DNA from: Enoplolaimus lenunculus
Taxonomy: Eukaryota > Nematoda > Enoplea > Enoplida > Thoracostomopsidae
Direction: 5' to 3'
NCBI GenBank assembly: GCA_030248215.1
Contig: JASANG010000305.1
Coordinates: forward strand, 62,001 to 126,000
DNA: 64,000 nucleotides
The translations under genes and the position numbers were made by a program. Shown here in pieces: positions 59,393 to 64,000 of the stretch. The notes under the pieces were generated by a model. That model was given only the letters and a program-made list of their open reading frames with translations. It did not search any database and was not told where the DNA came from. The number at the start of each line of letters is the position of its first letter. The stretch's first letter is position 1.

Positions 59393-60518
59393 CCAAATTT
59401 TGTATGTTTGGTTGTGTTATTTTTAGACATCTTGATACATATTTTTCAGGTTATACCGGATATTCGTTTCCGGTAAACTTACATTTTTTGCTTTAGCTTA
59501 GGTTTAGGCTTAAACTTAGGAACATGCTTTCGCAACGCTCAGGTTCAGGCTTAAGCTTGCTAATATGCTTAATCCACTGTTACGTCCCTAAGAGTAAAAT
59601 TTGCCGTTACTTTTATGTTCAAAATTAGTTAATTTTCGCGTATATTTCGCAATTTTTTTACAAATAGGTACATATGCTGAACCTGTTCAATATGAAATAA
59701 AAAAATGCGAAATTCATCCAAAATCTTAAAAATATCGATACATCCGCCATTGTTTCTTTAAATTTTTTGAAAGACCGGTTCAATTTGAGCCCGCGCATGA
59801 ATAACGTAATTCTAAACATTTCTCTATTCTAAAAATAATATTTAATCCACGGACGTCCGCAGTAATATATATTTGAGATTGGGTACGCGGAATAATTTTG
59901 GGGGTCCCTATAATTGCAATTCAACATTGTTTACTTTTAGACCAAGCCCATTTCGGGGCACTAGCCGACTTTGGATGGGCGCGGGGCCCCTAATGCCTCT
60001 CGCCGTGCGGACGCCCTTGATTTAACCTTTTTGTACGGCTGACGTTTGCAAAGCGTCACGTTATCAGGGCCAAATCTAAGTTGATCTGACGTGTTTGCAT
60101 CCTTATCTGTTATTTACTATATTTGCACTGTATCAAAGTGTAAACATTAATAATATGTATAGCAATTTACCGACCGCTCGGTAAAAGATTACTTAAGCTA
60201 ACAGCAATTCTATAATAAATATTAGTTGTCAAATTTGTTTGCTGGAGTTTGTTACGTTTCCAATGATTTTCAGTTGATTTTGGTGATTCTGATTATTTTA
60301 TGAATAAAACCAGTGCCACTGGTATTTACAGGATTTTCCAGTGTCGCCGCAGCGTACTTTTTGCGTTTTGAATTTCTACAGTTAACATGTTTAGCAAAGG
60401 TATAAGTTCGTGTTGTATCGCACCATATATAACGGAAGTATTTGGCAAAAAACACATTGTGAATTTCGGATGAACAATTTTACATTTCAAATACGACTGT
60501 TCTGTTATAGAGATGCAT

Positions 60519-60711
60519 GGTCCATGTTACTTTAAGGGGCGTTCAGGTTTCTGGTGGGTCTATAAAATAGTAGGTTTAGATTCTATAGATTACATTTTTT
60601 GCTTAAGCATACGCTTAGCCTTAGGCGGAGGAACTCATTTTGCAACTCTTAGGCTTAGGCTTAGGAATACGCTTAATCTACTGTTTACTCCCCTTAAAGT
60701 AACATTGGCTG
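60519..60711 (+). mobile_element. GGCCCATG MITE, subfamily A, 205 bp upstream of a P450 start
   Basis: Clean 8-bp duplication AGATGCAT at 60,511-60,518 and 60,712-60,719. Ends GGTCCATGTTACTTTAAGG and CCCTTAAAGTAACATTGGC. It lies in what should be the proximal promoter of the plus-strand P450. Confidence 0.9.
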
Positions 60712-60916
60712 AGATGCATTGCTCATATCACCTGTATCCGCCTTGGACTGGAGTGACGGATATTGGCTCGGAATTTTTACGGGACCACAGAGTCTCAATT
60801 ACGGTCATGTGGGAGCGGCGGTCCTTTCCATGTAGGACTTTCTCTGCTCATTTTTAAAGATTAAATTTGTTTTTATTTATTTTTTAAGATAATTTTTCTA
60901 GAAAATAAGATCAATA

Positions 60917-63296
60917 ATGCTAACATTGTTTGAAGGTGTCGTGTTGTTGCTGTGCCTCATAATTGGTGCAGCAATATACTATTACATTTCGTGGCCCAGC
61001 AATCTACCCCCAGGCCCGCTGGGGTTACCGTTTGTGGGTTGCGTTCCGTACGTAACCAAAAGAGCCCACCTTCAGTTAACGGAATGGGTTGGCAAATACG
61101 GTCCAATTATCGGACTACGTATGGGTAATCGAATGGTGCTGGTTTTGGGAGACGCGGATGTGGTCAAAGAAGCATTGGTAAAGCAAGCGGATGTTTTTAG
61201 TGGCCGCATGAAACCTATGATGCCGAAGTTTATGCGCATTTCTGAAAGCAGCCGCTTAGGTACGGTTACTGCGCTAAAGGCTCCAACTTTGATATTTATT
61301 TTAAACGTTCGTATTTTAGCTTTTTTTTCAACCTAAATTTAATGCAACATACAGTTATAATTTTTAACACAGGCCTGTACTCGTTTACTTTGCTATTACA
61401 GACTAAAAATTGTTAACAGTGCGATACTAAAGCTTTTCCATGACTTTTTACAAGCGAGTGTAAAAGTTTTCTTTGTGAAGGGAACAAAATTTTGCTAACC
61501 GGCCGACCCTCTTCCTCGCGAGGATACGAATAAGTTATTACGACTGCGCATGATCAATTCTGTGCTTTTATAACTGCACACATTTGGGAATACGGGCCTC
61601 AGGTCAGGTTAAAGATCTATGCTTTAGAATGGGCTAAATGAGATGGCATTGAAAGTTGTATAGACCCAACGCATTTTATACACAGGCTACTAGTATTATT
61701 ACCGTTTTCGATCATTTTTAGGTTTGTTGCATTCTGATGGTCCGCTATGGAAAGAACAACGTCGATTTTCGTTGACAACTTTGCGCGATTTTGGAATTGG
61801 GCGTCCAATTATGGAGAAGAATATTGCCGGAGAATTGGGATACATGTATGATGAGATTGATAAAGTTGTTGCAAAACCGTTCGACCCTCAGGTTCGTTGG
61901 CATACAAATATGGCTGACGCTGTATTTTTTATATTATTCAATCGTATCCGGTGATGTCCGTTATCATTCGTAGCCGTGTGGTATAGTACGCGAACCAGTC
62001 TCCGCTTCCAAAACGAAGTGAAAGAGTCGAAAAAATGTAGTATTCAGCGCTGTAGAATAACGTGTAGAGGTGAAAAAAAATTTCTCGCTCGCTACGCACG
62101 TTCTTGAAAATTCTTTTAGACATGACTATTTTGGTCCGAAAAAAATCCTGGATACGCCCATGTTACTTCTTGATCGGTTCCTGTGAAACAAAAGAACTAC
62201 GATGATCTGAAATTGTTTAATGTCCAAGGTTATCTTGAACGCATAGGATGTGCTAAATTTCAATGCCTCCGAATTGGTTAGTACCAATCTATTGTGAACC
62301 TCGGCGCTGATATGATAAAAAGTGTTTCAAGATGGGCCTAAAACTGGAAAACAACCTAACCTTAGGAGACAAGCGGCTGTCGTTTTGATGGCAACAGTTG
62401 CGCATCTGTGTGAAATCCAACTCATCATGTTTATAAGCATATAACTGCTAATTCGTTTTAAGCAAATACAAATATTAAATGTCAACATTGAGCCAGTATC
62501 ATGAAGCATAGTTTTGTTTTACATTATGGAGACAACATTTGTCTATAATTTCAGTTAAGCCAAAGTTAATATGCCTTAATGGCAGTGGCGGATCCAGGAT
62601 CTCAAAATGGGAGGGGGGCAAAATTTTACAGGTAATAAACTTACTTTTGACCCACACACAAACCACGAACTATTATCACAAAATTGCTAAGTATATAATT
62701 TTTGTCGAGATGCTGTTGGAGAGGGCCACGGCCGGGGTGCCCCCCCATGGATCCGCCATTGCTTAATGGTAAGCCTGTAAAATGGGTCAAATTGAGTCGG
62801 CGACTTTAAGTGTATACTACTTAACAGAAGAACGCTTTGAGAAACGATAAATTGGTTAAATAATTGTTTAGCAAATACTTTAGTATAAAGTCGTACTTAA
62901 CCAAGGGTTTCCGAAACCCAGCCAATTATGTTTAAAATGCCACTCAATAAACATTCCAGGCGTTGCTCAACAATGCAGTTTCGAACATCATTTGTACGTT
63001 GGTATTCGGCAAACGCTTTTCATACGACGACACTGAGTTTCTACAAATGATAGATACGATGAATTTTTTGGCATCTCGAGCTGGGAACAACATTCTGCAA
63101 CCACACAATTACTTCCCGATCATGACTTTGTTCACAAACTTTTTCGCTGTTCGGCGTGGATTCAGAAAGCTGTTCGCGTATACGGATAGAAATATTGACG
63201 AAATACGACAAGCCTATAATCCCGACCATGAGCCGACTAATTATATTGAAGCGTTTTTGAAGGCGCAAGCGACAAACCAAGGACAGTATTTTATTG
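60917..63296 (+). CDS. Cytochrome P450, CYP2 clan, 5' part (exons 1-3; rest off window)
   Basis: Exons 60,917-61,259; 61,722-61,891; 62,960-63,296. The first two have the same lengths (343 and 170 bp) and phases as the minus-strand P450, and the third is one codon shorter (337 bp), so the two are duplicates. The protein begins with a membrane anchor (LLLCLIIGAAIYYYI), then LPPGPLGLPFVG and later KQADVFSGR, the P450 proximal landmarks. Exon 2 matches its paralogue at 40 of 57 residues by my count. The I-helix, ExxR and haem-Cys exons would lie right of 64,000, so activity cannot be judged. The start is the first Met, in the same place as in the paralogue. Oriented head-to-head with it. Confidence 0.93.
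62583..62761 (+). mobile_element. CAGTGGCGGATCC hAT-like MITE, copy 3 (179 bp)
   Basis: Ends CAGTGGCGGATCCAGG and GGATCCGCCATTG, with perfect duplication CTTAATGG at 62,575-62,582 and 62,762-62,769. It lies in the second intron of the plus-strand P450, and is the uninterrupted form of the copy at 18,360. Confidence 0.95.
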
Positions 63297-63371
63297 GTTA
63301 GTTAACGCTTTTCTGCATAAAGTATTCTATGATTTGGTTAGTTAACGCTTTTCTGCATAAAGTATTCTATG
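63290..63371 (+). repeat. Tandem 38-39-bp duplication at the P450 exon 3 donor
   Basis: The stretch TTGGTTAGTTAACGCTTTTC and what follows to TCTATGAT occurs twice in a row, starting at about 63,294 and about 63,332. The first copy contains the last bases of exon 3 and its donor; the second contains a copy of the donor. Confidence 0.9.
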
Positions 63372-63373
63372 AT

Positions 63374-63563
63374 CGGCCCATGCATAGGACAGGGCCGGAT
63401 CGTTTTCCTGCCGGGCTGTAACAGGGTCAATTTAAGCTTTAGACTAACTTTTTTGCTTAGGCTTAAACTTAGGAATAGGCTCATTCTTATACTTAGGCTG
63501 AGGCTTAGGCTTAGGCTCAGGAATTTTCTTATACTACTGTTCCGACCCTGTTCTATACATGGG
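63374..63563 (+). mobile_element. GGCCCATG MITE, subfamily B
   Basis: Ends GGCCCATGCATAGGACAGGG and ACCCTGTTCTATACATGGGC with a TTAGGC-type core. Lies in the P450 intron just after the tandem duplication. No clear duplication. Confidence 0.8.
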
Positions 63564-64000
63564 CTGCCTAACTAAACAGAATACAGATGAAAAAAATGCT
63601 ATACAATACAGTTACTAAATATAAAAAGACCTGACCAAGTTTTTCAATTTCTTGGAAGCAAATCAAATCGTGGACAACAAAGACTATGAGGTGAAACCGG
63701 ATTGGATTGGTAAAGTTTCATTTGAGACAAAGCGATTATAAACCAAAATCATACGAACACGATAGTGTTCATATATATGATTCGCGCATCTCAAGCGCGT
63801 ATTTTCAGTTTAGTTCGCATGTTGGTGCTCAAGTAATATCAGACCTGTATCGTTTAAATTTTGTACACTGGTATCCTGGTACGTAAGGAAGATTTGTGCC
63901 AAAGGATTTTGCAAACCAGTGTGGTCTTCAATAGTTACGGTCAAAAAACTCCTTACAGAAAGTGCACGAAATTTTTCATTTTGGTTCAACACTTTTTACA
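63564..64000. other. P450 intron at the right edge, nothing recognised
   Basis: If the plus-strand P450 continues beyond the window, this is part of its third intron. AT-rich; I see no fourth P450 exon and no element with clear ends. Confidence 0.5.

Larger units (their letters stand above)
56659..60916. other. Divergent intergenic region between two P450 genes
   Basis: About 4.3 kb separates the two start codons. It includes a GC-richer patch (57,170-57,850), three copies of the octamer-like ATTTGCATAA (about 58,274, 58,294 and 58,354), a 10-bp-stem hairpin at 58,628-58,657, and GGCCCATG elements. No TATA box or conserved promoter element could be assigned by eye. Any shared regulation of the two P450s would have to act from here (inference). 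Confidence 0.5.

Overview
This is a 64 kb piece of an AT-rich animal nuclear genome. All host genes are split into short exons by GT-AG introns that mostly end in TTTCAG. The proteins (spectrin-type repeats, EF-hands, Kunitz and calcium-binding EGF domains, CYP2-clan P450s) are metazoan. A compact genome crowded with miniature DNA transposons would fit an invertebrate chordate such as an ascidian, but that placement is inference; nothing here names the species.

Layout. (1) About 3.1-7.3 kb, plus strand: exons of a spectrin-repeat protein whose 5' part lies off the left edge. (2) 8.2-26.8 kb, plus strand: 15 phase-matched exons coding for two EF-hands, a long Ser/Pro/Arg-rich linker with a duplicated R-[RK]-S-M motif, and a C-terminal Tyr/Trp-rich globular region; this may be the 3' part of the same gene as (1). 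Its introns hold a 37-unit 114-bp satellite (12.0-16.2 kb) and a 26-bp minisatellite (22.1-23.5 kb). (3) 26.8-37.9 kb: no gene seen, many short transposons. (4) 37.9-51.0 kb, plus strand: a 13-exon secreted Kunitz/EGF protein of 776 aa as modelled, with a possible shorter form ending at 44,507. (5) 52.7-56.7 kb, minus strand: a complete five-exon cytochrome P450 of 493 aa. (6) 60.9 kb to the right edge, plus strand: the first three exons of a paralogous P450 with the same exon structure. The two P450s form a head-to-head pair about 4.3 kb apart.

The rest is dominated by non-autonomous DNA transposons. I could define several families by inverted ends and target-site duplications: GGCCCATG-ended elements with 8-bp duplications and a variable TTAGGC-hexamer core (the commonest), CAGTGGCGGATCC elements (8 bp), CAGGGTGTAA elements (8 bp), GCCCGTAGCC elements (8 bp), CAAGAGTGG elements (7-8 bp), CTGTAGTGACCC elements (TA), two CACTG-ended families (TA), and TTAA-flanked elements that carry a tRNA-Gly-like segment. 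Several sit within a few bases of splice sites. A 352-bp foldback with perfect 96-bp arms lies in a Kunitz-gene intron. I saw no retroviral or LTR element, no CRISPR array, no rRNA and no convincing free-standing tRNA gene.
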